Part shown: piece after piece, positions 38,071 through 48,000 of the stretch
Layout: every line of letters starts with the position of its first letter
How positions within the stretch are numbered: the first letter of the stretch is position 1
Assembly (NCBI RefSeq): GCF_008087665.1
Contig: NZ_CP042912.1
Location: forward strand, 5,704,001-5,768,000
Origin: Mariniblastus fucicola
GTDB lineage: Bacteria > Planctomycetota > Planctomycetia > Pirellulales > Pirellulaceae
Direction of reading: 5' to 3'
DNA: 64,000 nt
The notes under the pieces: model-generated
What the model saw: only the letters and a program-made list of their open reading frames with translations
Database searches by the model: none
What the model was told of the DNA's origin: nothing
Made by a program: the position numbers and the translations under genes

Positions 38071-38814
38071 TTACAGCTTCGCCGCGTACTGTTCGATCAT
38101 CGCGCGGATCTCCGAGCTGTTCCAAACTTCGCGAACTTGCTGCCCAAACTTCTCCTCCAGCCGATCGGCTTGAACCAACGAAGGTTCGCGAATCTGCTGC
38201 TTCATCAGTCGAAACGTCGCATGCGGAATCGAAGCAAGCAGATCAGCGTGCTCGCGGGCTGCTTCCAATAAAGATTCTTTCTCTACGATTTCGTCCGCCA
38301 AACCGACTTCGACGGCAGCTTTGCCTCGATAGTTCGCGCCGGAATTGAGCATCGCCTGAAGCGCAACCGGAGAGGCGACTCGCCGGATAATTTCGATCGC
38401 AATCGCAGGCAACGGAACTCCAACACGCAACTCGGGCAAACCAATTCGTGCTCGCGGTGTTGCCACTCGAAAGTCCCCGCAGCTGGCGACAATACAACCG
38501 CCGGCGATGGCGTGGCCGTTGATCGCCACAACCAACGGCTTGGGAAAGACAAATGCGTCACGAAAACACTTTGATAATGAATCGATAAACGGCTGCACGT
38601 ACTGCGGCTCTTCGGCGACCACACGCTTGAGATCAACTCCCGCGGAAAACACTCGCTCGGCTGAGGTGAGCACGACGGCGCGAACGTTATCGTCGTGTTC
38701 GAGTTCAGCAAGCTGTGCGGAAAACAGCTGACACCATTCGATATTCATCGCGTTGACTTTTGAGTCCGCGAGAGCGAGCGTTGCGACGTTGGATTCGATA
38801 TTGAGTTGGATCAT
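38071..38814 (-). CDS. Enoyl-CoA hydratase/isomerase family protein
   Basis: A 247-residue crotonase-fold protein started at the ATG giving MIQLNIESN. The oxyanion-hole segments are visible: SAGVDLKRV in the first loop and AIAGGCIVASCGDFRVA in the second. Glu in GLPELRVGVPLP occupies a typical catalytic position. Probable step: hydration or isomerisation of an enoyl-CoA, in fatty-acid or amino-acid breakdown; the exact substrate cannot be told. It is convergent with the amidase gene and its stop abuts the small repeat array. Confidence 0.87.
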   Translation of the reverse strand: MIQLNIESNVATLALADSKVNAMNIEWCQLFSAQLAELEHDDNVRAVVLTSAERVFSAGVDLKRVVAEEPQYVQPFIDSLSKCFRDAFVFPKPLVVAINGHAIAGGCIVASCGDFRVATPRARIGLPELRVGVPLPAIAIEIIRRVASPVALQAMLNSGANYRGKAAVEVGLADEIVEKESLLEAAREHADLLASIPHATFRLMKQQIREPSLVQADRLEEKFGQQVREVWNSSEIRAMIEQYAAKL

Positions 38815-38879
38815 AGTCGTCGTGGTAGCTCCCACCGCCGCCTTTCTGGCAAGCTGCCAACGGAAAGCAGCAACCGCCG

Positions 38880-40211
38880 CTACTTCAAGCGTTCGTTCAA
38901 CCAGGCGACAACTTCAGCACAATCGCCATCGGTCGACAACTCGGTCTGCGACCCGTCGGCGAGCCATTTGACTTGAACCTTCTTCGCCGCCAGCTCATCG
39001 TCTCCCGCGATCAACACCGCGTCGAAGCCACGGCGGTCGGCGTACTTGAACTGTTGGTTCAGTTTTTTGGCGTCCGGGAAGACTTCGGTTTTGATCCCGG
39101 CTGCTCGCAACTGATTGGCCATCGACAGATAACTTTGCAGATGATCTTTGGAAAACTGAACGACCATCACGTCGGCCGTCGTTCGCGTCGCGGGCAGCAT
39201 TTCCAAAGTCTGCATCGCGGCCAACAACCGGTCCAGGCCAAGCGACGCTCCAATGCCAGGCAGTTCCTGTTTGGTGTAAAGCTGAGCCAGATTGTCGTAG
39301 CGACCTCCAGAACAGATGCTGCCGATCGATGGCAGATCATCCAAAAACGTTTCGTAGATCGTTCCGGTGTAATAATCCAACCCGCGGGCGATCGAAACGT
39401 CGACTTGCAGATTCGCATCGCCAATTCCTACCGCGCCGGCCGCTTCGATAACGGCTCTTAGCTGCGACAACCCTTCTTCCGCCAGCTCGTTGCCGCTGCA
39501 AAGCGGTTCAAGTTGCCCAAGGACTTCTGCGTTGGAACCGGTGACTTCGGCAAGCTTCAGAATCTCATCGATTTGAGGCTGACTCGCCGAAGTCGTCTCT
39601 GCCATCTCCTTGGCGACTCCATCGCGCCCGATTTTCGCAAGCTTGTCGAGCGCACGCAGCACCGGCACGCTTGATTCAGCCAGGCCCGATTTCTCCAGCA
39701 GCCCGTTGAGCACTTTGCGGTTGTTGACGCGGATGGAAAATTTCTCAAACCCGATGGCTCGCATCAAATCATTGATCACCAAACCGGTTTCAATGTCGCT
39801 GGCGATCGAGCGCGTGCCGATGGTGTCGAAATCGCACTGAATGAATTCGCGATAGCGGCCAGCTTGCGGGCGTTCGCCTCGCCAAACGGGAGCGATGTGG
39901 TATCGCTTGAACGGCATGCCAAGCTCGTTCGCGTTCTGGGCAACGAATCGGGCCAGTGGAACCGTCAAGTCAAATCGCATGGCGACGTCGTGCTTGCCAT
40001 GATTGAAACGGAACATCTGCCGGTCGGTTTCTTCGCTACCTTTGCCGCAGAGAATTTCAGAGTACTCCAGCGCCGGTGTGTCGATCGGCACAAAGCCGTA
40101 GGATCGATAGACCTGTTTGGCGGTTTCGATCAGTCGTTCGCGCGGGATCATGGCTTCCGGAAGAAAGTCACGAAAACCACGGAGTGTTCGGGGGGTAATC
40201 AGGTTTGACAT
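38880..40211 (-). CDS. hisS: Histidyl-tRNA synthetase
   Basis: A 443-residue class II synthetase started at the ATG giving MSNLITPRTLRGFRDFLP. Motif 2 (FKRYHIAPVWRGERPQAGRYREFIQCDFD), the histidine signature ARGLDYYTGTIYE and motif 3 (GIGASLGLDRLLA) are all present, followed by the anticodon-binding domain. It charges tRNA-His. Length is normal. Confidence 0.97.
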   Translation of the reverse strand: MSNLITPRTLRGFRDFLPEAMIPRERLIETAKQVYRSYGFVPIDTPALEYSEILCGKGSEETDRQMFRFNHGKHDVAMRFDLTVPLARFVAQNANELGMPFKRYHIAPVWRGERPQAGRYREFIQCDFDTIGTRSIASDIETGLVINDLMRAIGFEKFSIRVNNRKVLNGLLEKSGLAESSVPVLRALDKLAKIGRDGVAKEMAETTSASQPQIDEILKLAEVTGSNAEVLGQLEPLCSGNELAEEGLSQLRAVIEAAGAVGIGDANLQVDVSIARGLDYYTGTIYETFLDDLPSIGSICSGGRYDNLAQLYTKQELPGIGASLGLDRLLAAMQTLEMLPATRTTADVMVVQFSKDHLQSYLSMANQLRAAGIKTEVFPDAKKLNQQFKYADRRGFDAVLIAGDDELAAKKVQVKWLADGSQTELSTDGDCAEVVAWLNERLK

Positions 40212-40313
40212 TGAATTCGATATTGATGATGGATTGAGTGCCCGGCGATGACACCGTTGGGTTGGCTCACGCAGCAAAACTGGCGACACCCGTCAGTTCA
40301 GGATCGGCGACCG

Positions 40314-40745
40314 CTAGTTCAGCACGGACAACTGCGGCTTTGGCGAGCGAAATGTTTCGGGCGTGTTGAAGCGGGCGTTGGCATACTCTTCAATCTGCTC
40401 GGGCGTTTCGAAATACCAATCGTAGGTGTACGAGTCGTCGTACTCGCACTCGTGCGTCGTGTAGTCGCGACAAATCTTCGGCCGAGTCTCGTAAATGCCA
40501 CAGCGGTGATCGTCCTGAAGGTGTTTGCAAGTCGTATGCACCAGCAAGTACCAAGTCGTGCCTTCAACGAACAGTGACGCTCGATCATGCAGCAGGTACC
40601 AGCGTAGATAGTCAAAATCCGCGGCGGTTCGCGGCGTATCAATCGAAAGCGCAAAATAGCGGCAGCACTTGGCCGTGCAGTAGTCACACAGGTTTTCGTC
40701 GGGGCGAATGTCCTCGCGGCGCATGCGAATTTTGGGTTTGTTCAT
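40314..40745 (-). CDS. YkgJ-family cysteine cluster protein
   Basis: A 143-residue protein from the ATG giving MNKPKIRMRRED. The Cys pattern CDYCTAKCCRYF followed by TTCKH, RCGIYETRPKICRDY and HECEY is that of the zinc- or iron-chelating YkgJ family. Cytoplasmic, no enzymatic activity known. The metal identity and role are not readable from the sequence. Upstream (40746-41054) lies a short non-coding gap. Confidence 0.85.
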   Translation of the reverse strand: MNKPKIRMRREDIRPDENLCDYCTAKCCRYFALSIDTPRTAADFDYLRWYLLHDRASLFVEGTTWYLLVHTTCKHLQDDHRCGIYETRPKICRDYTTHECEYDDSYTYDWYFETPEQIEEYANARFNTPETFRSPKPQLSVLN

Positions 40746-41054
40746 CGATTTCAAGTCAGGGCTGGAGTGCAACAACATTGCCGTAGCGAGAATTTTAGAC
40801 TAACAAGACGCTTTGTCACCGAGTCCAACTGTGATCCACTGGAAGTTTTGCCTCGAAAGGCAACGATGCCCTGACTGGTGTGTCGAAACTGAGCCGACCG
40901 TTGCTGTGCTGGACGCTTTCCTGCGCATGCTTGCGAAATCGCAGGCCAAAGCAAAGCACAAAAACATGAGAACGGCCGAATCAGTTTTGGACGACACAGC
41001 CACGACCACACCAAACCCATTGAACCAAACTTTCGCGATCAAAGCCGTCACCCC
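40746..41054. other. Intergenic gap, nothing recognised
   Basis: It separates the divergent YkgJ-type and HELSH membrane protein genes. I see no open frame with a supporting start signal, no terminator and no repeat. Confidence 0.4.
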
Positions 41055-41936
41055 ATGAGCCAAGTGCACTTTTTTATTGCCGCTTTCCCCGCAAGCGAAA
41101 CGCTGCGCGGGGTGCTGGAGATCATTGGGCAAACTTTCTGGTTGCTGCTCGTGCTGGTCGCTCCATTTGTTCTTTTTACGGTGCTGATCCATTTTCTCGA
41201 GCACCTGATTCAGGTCCGATTGGCCAGCCGATTTGGTTGGAGGAGCGTCCTGTGGACGGGCTGGTTGGGGACGCCAATCCACGAGCTCAGCCATTGGGTG
41301 CTGTGCAAGGTGTTTCGCCACCGCGTGCTTGAGATGGCGCTCTTCGAGCCCGACAAACGTTCCGGGCGACTTGGTTTTGTGCGGCACTCGTGGAATACCG
41401 GAAACTGGTTCGAGGAAGTCGGCAACTTTTTCATCGGGATCGCACCTCTGATCGGAGGCTCGGCAGCGTTAGCCGGATTGCTGTGGTTCTTCTATCCCGA
41501 TGCCGTGTCGAACATGATTACCAGCGCAGGATTTACCCAGGGCGTCGACGCGGTTGAGCAGACATCTTTTACGGGCATGATCTTCGCGAGTGTGAAGTCG
41601 CTGTTGGCCGACTTGCTTTCGCCGGCTCATCTGGTTTCATGGAAGTTCTGGCTGTTCACCTACCTGGTGCTTTGCGTTGGAGGCCACATGGCGCCCAGCC
41701 GTAGCGATTACGACGGGGCCAGCCGAGGCGTCACGCTGGTGGTGCTGGCCGTGGTCGGTTGCCTGTTGATGATTTCGCTGTTGGGATTCGAGACCGACGA
41801 TTTGGTAAAAGCCATGCTGCGATTTCTCAGCCCGATCTTTGCGTTGCTGGTGATCGCGATTGTGATTTGCGCGATCGCGACCGTCGTTGTTCACATTCTG
41901 ACCGCTTTCTTTCCTGAGCGGTTTACCGTCACGTAG
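41055..41936 (+). CDS. Integral membrane protein with HELSH motif (M50-like)
   Basis: A 293-residue protein with about 6 membrane segments (for example 28-48, 125-147, 225-245, 255-280). HELSH at residues 76-80 in GTPIHELSHWVLCKVF fits a HExxH zinc site beside a membrane, as in M50-type peptidases, but I cannot find the usual second motif (NPDG), so peptidase activity is unproven. The role is unknown. It stands alone between the YkgJ-type gene and the 137-residue protein. Confidence 0.7.
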   Translation: MSQVHFFIAAFPASETLRGVLEIIGQTFWLLLVLVAPFVLFTVLIHFLEHLIQVRLASRFGWRSVLWTGWLGTPIHELSHWVLCKVFRHRVLEMALFEPDKRSGRLGFVRHSWNTGNWFEEVGNFFIGIAPLIGGSAALAGLLWFFYPDAVSNMITSAGFTQGVDAVEQTSFTGMIFASVKSLLADLLSPAHLVSWKFWLFTYLVLCVGGHMAPSRSDYDGASRGVTLVVLAVVGCLLMISLLGFETDDLVKAMLRFLSPIFALLVIAIVICAIATVVVHILTAFFPERFTVT

Positions 41937-42220
41937 GTTCGTCGGGGCAGCCCGCCGGTTGGCGGCAGGATCGAATTATTGGCGCATCCTGTTCAACGCG
42001 ACCGACACTTTTGCTTTTCTTGACGCTGAACGTTCGCGGTCGTTCTGGCAGCGCACCGGGTTGTGACAGTCGTGACCGTGATTCTGCTGAGCAAAAAATG
42101 CCAGCAGTTTCGACCCGTTGCGGGCCGATCGATATCGATGGACAGTGCATCGAAGGAGTCGAATTCCCCACAAGGATATGGGGCACTGGGTTTGAAGCTA
42201 TCTCATCCTGGGGACTCATC

Positions 42221-42634
42221 ATGGCAAACAAAATCATTCGCGTCGTTTCACTTGCTTCTGACGGGTCAACTCGATCGCGTGACTTCGATACCTTCGAAGA
42301 AATTGAGAAAGCGCACGAGCAAGTCGGCATCGACGACTGCAGCACCGACCTGACGCTTCGCGGCATGCCCGTTTTCAAAGGCCTGATTGGGCCGATCCCG
42401 GAATCACGTGCCGTGGTTCGATACGAAACGCCGGACGTTTTCGAAATGGTAACCAAGGAGTGGGCGGCCAAGAAACGCAAGCGACGTCGTCGCCGAACGG
42501 CCGAGGAGATTGCTCGGGACAACGCGGCGCTGGCGGCTGCGGAAGCCAAAGGCAACGGCAACGGCAATGCCAAAGTTCCGATGCCGAACATGATCATCGG
42601 TGCTCCGACCGCGACTCCGAACTCGATCGTTTAG
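42221..42634 (+). CDS. Conserved-looking small protein of unknown function (137 aa)
   Basis: Start taken at the ATG giving MANKIIRVVSLASDG. A compact N-terminal part (~1-80) is followed by a run of basic residues (KKRKRRRRRTAEE) and a low-complexity Ala/Gly/Asn tail (AKGNGNGNAKVP). No signal peptide and no membrane segment. The basic run suggests nucleic-acid contact, but no domain is recognised. A good terminator follows 30 bases after the stop, so it is probably monocistronic and well expressed. Confidence 0.65.
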   Translation: MANKIIRVVSLASDGSTRSRDFDTFEEIEKAHEQVGIDDCSTDLTLRGMPVFKGLIGPIPESRAVVRYETPDVFEMVTKEWAAKKRKRRRRRTAEEIARDNAALAAAEAKGNGNGNAKVPMPNMIIGAPTATPNSIV

Positions 42635-42663
42635 GCGTCCTCACGAATTCGAGACACACATAG

Positions 42664-42689
42664 AGCTCCGGTTTTCGCCGGAGCTTTTT
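42664..42689 (+). terminator. Terminator after the 137-residue protein gene
   Basis: The stem AGCTCCGG / CCGGAGCT with a 6-base loop is followed by TTTT. Confidence 0.85.
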
Positions 42690-43210
42690 CATGCGCCGCT
42701 ACATGCTGGAAGTACCTTGTTTCATAACATGAGCGAACCGTTGTCTGCTATCGTGCACAAAACATTGGCTCATCGAAATGCAATGGACCGAGCAAAGAGC
42801 TCAGCGACATATCATTCTGTAAAATACAACCGCGCGATTGCAGACTGGAACTCCACACCGCAGAGAATCGCGACTTAATCTGTGCCGATTTTACAAACTG
42901 TAATCTTCACGAACCAAAAATTTTTCTGCACGTATCAATAGCCTCAGGGACGAACCGAACGAACGCGCAAGCAGCCTTTTCCGAGTGATCGTATTGATCG
43001 CTGTTTCTTTCCATGGCTTGGCGGATTGTAAGGATGACGCGGATGAAAAACGAAAGCGTTTTTTTGACTGCGGTGTAAGCATGATTTATCCTTCTACGGC
43101 ACGTTTTGGATTGTGCCGTAACCTGACCAGACTGTTGGTCCCTGTTCGCGTCGCTCCCAAAACACGTAGCGAACGGGAAAGCCAAAGTCCCCTTGCAGAT
43201 TGGCACTCCC
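42690..43210. other. Non-coding stretch upstream of the S41 protease
   Basis: No gene supported on either strand; the short frames lack start signals and homology cues. It probably contains the protease promoter. Confidence 0.4.
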
Positions 43211-44893
43211 ATGGAAAACACCCGGATGATTCGTTCACTTCTGAACGCACTGGTAATCTTGTTGACTTCAGCCTTGCTGTTGCCGGCAGTGAGCGCTTCG
43301 GCTCAACAAACCGCCAACGCTTCTGATGCCAAGACGACGCTCACCGAAGGTCGCAGTCTCGAAAAGAGCGGACGTTGGGGAGACGCACTCGGGCTCTACC
43401 AACAGTTTCTCCGCAAGCATCCGGTCGACAAAAACATTCAACGCCGCCGCTCGGTCGCACGATTGCACTTCGACCTTGAGCGACGCTATTCAGACAGCAG
43501 TTTCATCCGCACTGTGAAAACCAGCGAGACCTCTGCGGCGTTGACCGTATACGCAGAAGTGCTTGCCAAAATTCAGTCCTACTACGTCGACACGCCGAAC
43601 TGGTCCGAGCTGGCGAGCTTTGGTTTGACCAGCCTTGAGATCGCGATGATGGATCCTGAGTTCCGCGACGCGAACTTGCCAGGCATTTCTGAAACACAGA
43701 TTCGCGACGCGATTCTGCAAACACGCGAAGACCTCAAATCGGCCACTGTTAGCTCTCGACACGACGCCTATCTGGTCGCTCACAAAACAGCCAAATCGCT
43801 CGAACAGCGGATTGGCTTGCGGGGTCAGGCAACGGTCTATGAGTTCGTTTGCGGAGCCATTTCAGCACTCGATCCTTATTCTGGATTCATGTCGGCCAGC
43901 CAATATGGTGAGTCGATGTCTCAGATCGAAGGCAATTTTGTCGGGTTGGGGGTAGAGCTTCGTACGAATGAAGATCATCTGCACATTGTCAGTGTTATCG
44001 AAGGCGGATCTGCTGACGTTCACGGGCTGACGAAGGACGACCACATTATCGCCGTCGATGGAAACTCGGTCGAGCAAATCGGAAGCGAGAAAGCCGCTGA
44101 CATGTTGCGTGGACCAGAGAACTCGTTCGTCGAACTGACGGTTGCTCGAAACCAGAGCCATCAGAAAATGCGACTGGAACGTCGACGTATCGAAATCCCA
44201 AGCGTAGAAGATGTCAGCATCGTCGATCGCGAAGCAGGAGTCGGCTACCTTCGATTGACCAACTTTCAAAAGACGACTCCTCGCGACTTTGACGCAGCTC
44301 TTTGGAAGCTTCATCGTCAGGGCATGCGTTCCCTGATCGTCGACGTTCGCGGAAACCCCGGAGGACTACTGCAGGCTTCTGTGGACATCGCGGACAAGTT
44401 CGTCAACGACGGAGTCATCGTTTCGACTCGCGGACGCAACCCGATGGAAGATTACACACACCGCGCCAATACGGCGAGTACCTGGAGAATGCCTTTGATC
44501 GTTCTGATCGATGGAAATTCAGCCAGTGCCAGCGAAATTTTTGCAGCCGCGATTCGCGATCACAAGCGAGGCATCATCGTCGGCGAAAAGAGCTATGGCA
44601 AAGGAAGCGTTCAAGGAATCTTCCCGTTGAACATCTCCGGCGGCGGCGTTCGCTTGACGACTGCAAAATTCTACTCGCCTCACGGAAATGCAATCAGTGA
44701 AGTCGGCGTCAAGGCAGACGTGCTGGTTCACGAAGTTGCCAAATCTTCAAGCTTGGCAAATTCGGATCAGGAAGATGCCGGAATGCGACTTGGAATCCTG
44801 GAAGCAAAGAAACTGGTCATGAAATCTGAAAATGTTCACCAGCCGGTAGCGGGTAAAACTCTATCGACGAACGTCAGTTTTTCAGGTCGGTAA
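43211..44893 (+). CDS. S41 family C-terminal processing peptidase
   Basis: A 560-residue exported serine protease; start at the ATG giving MENTRMIRSLL, though the ATG five codons later is also possible. A signal peptide (LLNALVILLTSALLLPAVSASAQ) leads to a helical N-terminal part with a TPR-like unit (LYQQFLRKHP), a PDZ domain (~235-310, FVGLGVEL...VIEGGSADVHGL) and the S41 catalytic core. Catalytic Ser439 lies in NSASASEIF and Lys464 in SYGKGSVQ, spaced as in E. coli Tsp. It cleaves C-terminal ends of periplasmic proteins. Confidence 0.93.
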   Translation: MENTRMIRSLLNALVILLTSALLLPAVSASAQQTANASDAKTTLTEGRSLEKSGRWGDALGLYQQFLRKHPVDKNIQRRRSVARLHFDLERRYSDSSFIRTVKTSETSAALTVYAEVLAKIQSYYVDTPNWSELASFGLTSLEIAMMDPEFRDANLPGISETQIRDAILQTREDLKSATVSSRHDAYLVAHKTAKSLEQRIGLRGQATVYEFVCGAISALDPYSGFMSASQYGESMSQIEGNFVGLGVELRTNEDHLHIVSVIEGGSADVHGLTKDDHIIAVDGNSVEQIGSEKAADMLRGPENSFVELTVARNQSHQKMRLERRRIEIPSVEDVSIVDREAGVGYLRLTNFQKTTPRDFDAALWKLHRQGMRSLIVDVRGNPGGLLQASVDIADKFVNDGVIVSTRGRNPMEDYTHRANTASTWRMPLIVLIDGNSASASEIFAAAIRDHKRGIIVGEKSYGKGSVQGIFPLNISGGGVRLTTAKFYSPHGNAISEVGVKADVLVHEVAKSSSLANSDQEDAGMRLGILEAKKLVMKSENVHQPVAGKTLSTNVSFSGR

Positions 44894-44973
44894 CAGGTTC
44901 GACTTCCAGAGCCAGTCCTGTTCCGTGAATGAGCATGGATTGCAATCAGCGTACCTGTTTCAAATTTCAGGTT

Positions 44974-46386
44974 TCAAAATAGCTGAATGAGGACTCCGGT
45001 CTCGTCTCCCACATCGAAGGCCATTTCCTGGGTTATTTTGGGACAACTCTGTATCCACACAGAAGCGTGCTCATCAATTCCAGATAGCCCGCTAATGTCT
45101 GCGAGATTGGGACAGCTCATGACAAACACTCCTTGAAGTTTTAGTCCTTTGAGCATGTCTAGGTCTTTGATGTTGGTCCCTTGAAGCCTGATGCTCTTTA
45201 GCGATTTCATCGTGGAAACAGGACGGAAATCGTCGACAAGGTTGCAGCTTTGCAGATCCAACGATGTGATACCAGCAAATTCGGACACCGGCGTGATGTC
45301 TTCCAGGTTCTTGCAGCCGAAAAGCGTCAGCGAAGTAAGTGCTCCCGAATCACCGATGCCGTGCAGGCTTTTGAGTGAGTCGCAATTCTGGAGTATTACA
45401 GTTTTCAATTTCGTCAATTTTGCGAGGGAGGGCAATTGCTCAAATCCTCGACAATGATCGAGCCTTAGATGTACGAGGTTCGGAAACTCGTTTAGCAGTT
45501 CGATGTTTTCAAAAGACACGAACCCTGAAAGCATAAGCGATTTCAGGTTCCTGTTTTTTGCAATCAGTGAAACGTCAAAACTCTTGACGTGTTCACTGGC
45601 ACTGCATCCGAAATTTTCGAGATTCTCAAAGCGATCAAGGTAGTCAAGCGACTTTACCTTCGAGCAATAGCTCTGCTCCAATATCGCCAAATCTGGCATG
45701 CCGGCAACCAACTCGATATCTTCAAGCAACTCACATCCCGTCAGCTGGATCGATTTCATTCCGGAACAGTCAGCAACCGAAGCGATGGAACGAATACTGG
45801 TCATCGAAAGATCAAGCGATTCGAGCTTGTTCAGATCTTTCAGTCCCGAAAGGTCCTCGAGGTCTGACCACGAATTCAAACTGAGCACACGCAAGTCCGG
45901 ATAGTCCTCAAAGAAATCAGCGTCTTTGCGATATCCCAAACCATCGACAGCAAGCTCTTGAAGATTTTTGAACTTCGACAAATGGGAAACGACATCCTCA
46001 AAACTCTCGACATTGTCGTTCACGCCGCCGATAATTCGCACACTCTTTACGGTCGAAAAACAATGCTCTCCCAGAATCATCCGCACCCATGCTGGTGTCG
46101 CCGGTGATTTTTTATCGTCGCCGTCCATTTCATAGTCGTACAGAAATTCAGGTTTCGAATAATCCGCTGGATAAAGCGATGTTAGCTGTGAAATCGCATC
46201 GCTTTCATTTTTGGCTCGCTCTATAGATGGATAGATGACGCCGAAAAACACGCCTGCCAGCATCACAAATGCAAGAAAAGTCTTCAGCCCGAACCGCAAC
46301 CGAAAGGATGGCTTCCGGGTCGTCGGATTCCCCTCAGACGAACCTTGCTGTTCGGTCGATGACTGAGACACGTCGACTTCTTCCAT
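44974..46386 (-). CDS. Membrane-anchored leucine-rich repeat protein
   Basis: A 470-residue protein from the ATG giving MEEVDVSQSS. It has a short polar cytoplasmic N-terminus, one membrane helix (FLAFVMLAGVFFGVIYPSI) and then about 14 leucine-rich repeats of ~23 residues, several with the L-x-x-C/N spacing (LTGCELLEDIELVAGMPDLA, LDHCRGFEQLPSLAKLTKLK). No catalytic domain. Planctomycetes carry many such proteins, which are presumed to mediate binding in the periplasm; partner unknown. Confidence 0.85.
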   Translation of the reverse strand: MEEVDVSQSSTEQQGSSEGNPTTRKPSFRLRFGLKTFLAFVMLAGVFFGVIYPSIERAKNESDAISQLTSLYPADYSKPEFLYDYEMDGDDKKSPATPAWVRMILGEHCFSTVKSVRIIGGVNDNVESFEDVVSHLSKFKNLQELAVDGLGYRKDADFFEDYPDLRVLSLNSWSDLEDLSGLKDLNKLESLDLSMTSIRSIASVADCSGMKSIQLTGCELLEDIELVAGMPDLAILEQSYCSKVKSLDYLDRFENLENFGCSASEHVKSFDVSLIAKNRNLKSLMLSGFVSFENIELLNEFPNLVHLRLDHCRGFEQLPSLAKLTKLKTVILQNCDSLKSLHGIGDSGALTSLTLFGCKNLEDITPVSEFAGITSLDLQSCNLVDDFRPVSTMKSLKSIRLQGTNIKDLDMLKGLKLQGVFVMSCPNLADISGLSGIDEHASVWIQSCPKITQEMAFDVGDETGVLIQLF

Positions 46387-46554
46387 AAATGACAATTTCG
46401 GCAAGGCAACTTTGGCTTTCACATCATAGCAATTGCGACTTCTGACTGCCGGATCCATGCGAACCGGCTTGCGGTTTCAGGAACGCAAACGGGTTTTACT
46501 TTCCGCAATACCGGCTACCATTTGGCGAAATAGTCACTTAACTAGCCATGAAGT

Positions 46555-47751
46555 ATGTCCGAGTTTCCTGAATTCCAGCATCTGCTCAATCGAACTCCTG
46601 AAGAACGCGATCAGGAATTTCAACGACATGGCCGCCTGAAGCATCTGATTTTCGGCAGTCAGTTATCGATCGAGTTACTGGATCGACTCTGCCGCAGCGC
46701 CGACATGATTCGCCGTTTGGCACGCGACCGCGAAGGCAATGCCGACCTTCGTAACTTGCTGCCGAACCGGCGGGCAATGCTGTACTTCACCCAGCCATCG
46801 ACGCGTACGTTTCTTTCGTTCATGGCCGCTTGCCAAATTCTGGGCATCACGTGCAACGAAGTCCGCGACCCGAAGATGTCTTCCGAAGTCAAACGCGAAT
46901 CCCGGACGGATTCGGTTCGCATGTTCAGTAGCTACTTCGACGTGATCATCATGCGTTCGCAGATCGCCAACTTCGCCGAAGTCTGTGCTTACATGATGAA
47001 CGACCTTGAGCGAACAGATCGGCGGAGCGTACCGATCGTCAATGCCGGTGCTGGAAGCGACGAACATCCGACACAGGCTCTTTTGGACATGTACACGATC
47101 CTGCGAACGTTTGACTTCGACGAAAATTCGCTGTCGCGTCCCTCGCGGCTGGGCAGCCTGCAATCGGACTACCCAGGTTTGACGACCGGAGCCGCAAACA
47201 AAGTGTACGCTTTCTGCGGAGACATCAAACGTGGGCGAACGGTGCGGTCTCTGGCGACGGTACTTTCGCAGTACTCGAACGTGACGATGTACTTCATCAC
47301 TCCGCCGCATGATGAGTTGCGAGTTGACGACGATCTGAAGTCTCTGCTGGAAACGGCGGGCGTCAAAGTCAAAGAGTTTGAATCACTTGAGGACACCGTC
47401 GATGGGACTCCGATTCTTGAATCGATCGACTGTCTTTACATGACACGGATTCAGCGCGAGCACAATTCGGACACGACCGAGGCTGAGATCGATTCGATTG
47501 ACCTGTCACCGTTCAAGCTAAACCGACAGCGAGTTGACAGCATGAAATCCTATGCTCCGATCCTGCACCCCTTCCCTCGTGACAGCATCATTGGCGAGAT
47601 TCCGACAGAGCTCGATTCGGATCCCCGAGCGATGTACTTTCGTCAGGCCCGCAACGGAATGTGGGCTCGAGCGGCGTTGCTGGTCCATTTATTCGACGTC
47701 AACGAAGCGTTGATGGAAGCTCATGCAAAGCGTTTTCCGGGATCGGCTTGA
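46555..47751 (+). CDS. pyrB: Aspartate carbamoyltransferase catalytic chain
   Basis: A 398-residue enzyme. The carbamoyl-phosphate loop QPSTRTFLSF, the HPTQALLD segment and the C-terminal HPFPRDSIIGEIPTELD are intact. It is about 90 residues longer than E. coli PyrB: extra residues are at the N-terminus and in an insert before VYAFCGDI, plus a tail. It makes carbamoyl-aspartate in pyrimidine synthesis. Ornithine carbamoyltransferase is a weaker alternative; the HPFPR...EIPTELD pattern argues for aspartate. Confidence 0.88.
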   Translation: MSEFPEFQHLLNRTPEERDQEFQRHGRLKHLIFGSQLSIELLDRLCRSADMIRRLARDREGNADLRNLLPNRRAMLYFTQPSTRTFLSFMAACQILGITCNEVRDPKMSSEVKRESRTDSVRMFSSYFDVIIMRSQIANFAEVCAYMMNDLERTDRRSVPIVNAGAGSDEHPTQALLDMYTILRTFDFDENSLSRPSRLGSLQSDYPGLTTGAANKVYAFCGDIKRGRTVRSLATVLSQYSNVTMYFITPPHDELRVDDDLKSLLETAGVKVKEFESLEDTVDGTPILESIDCLYMTRIQREHNSDTTEAEIDSIDLSPFKLNRQRVDSMKSYAPILHPFPRDSIIGEIPTELDSDPRAMYFRQARNGMWARAALLVHLFDVNEALMEAHAKRFPGSA

Positions 47752-48000
47752 GCTGCTAGCTCGTAGGCAACCGATTGCGGGTCAACCATTCCGGGATGAA
47801 TCAACGCACGAGCTTCTTCGCCAAGCCCAGCGAAATTTGCTGGCCAGAACGCATTGCATGATGCCCAGCCACCCCCAGAAATTGGCGGACTGGCAACGAA
47901 CATTTCACGCACCAGCACGATCGAGAATCGCCTTGCCGGCCATTGGGCATTTCTCTAATCTCCCGCACTCCATACGCAATTTTTTCGTACGAGTGCGACA

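Noticed and set aside
47752-48000. tRNA or small RNA gene between pyrB and the lipoprotein gene
   Set aside because: No cloverleaf, conserved T-loop sequence or terminator seen.
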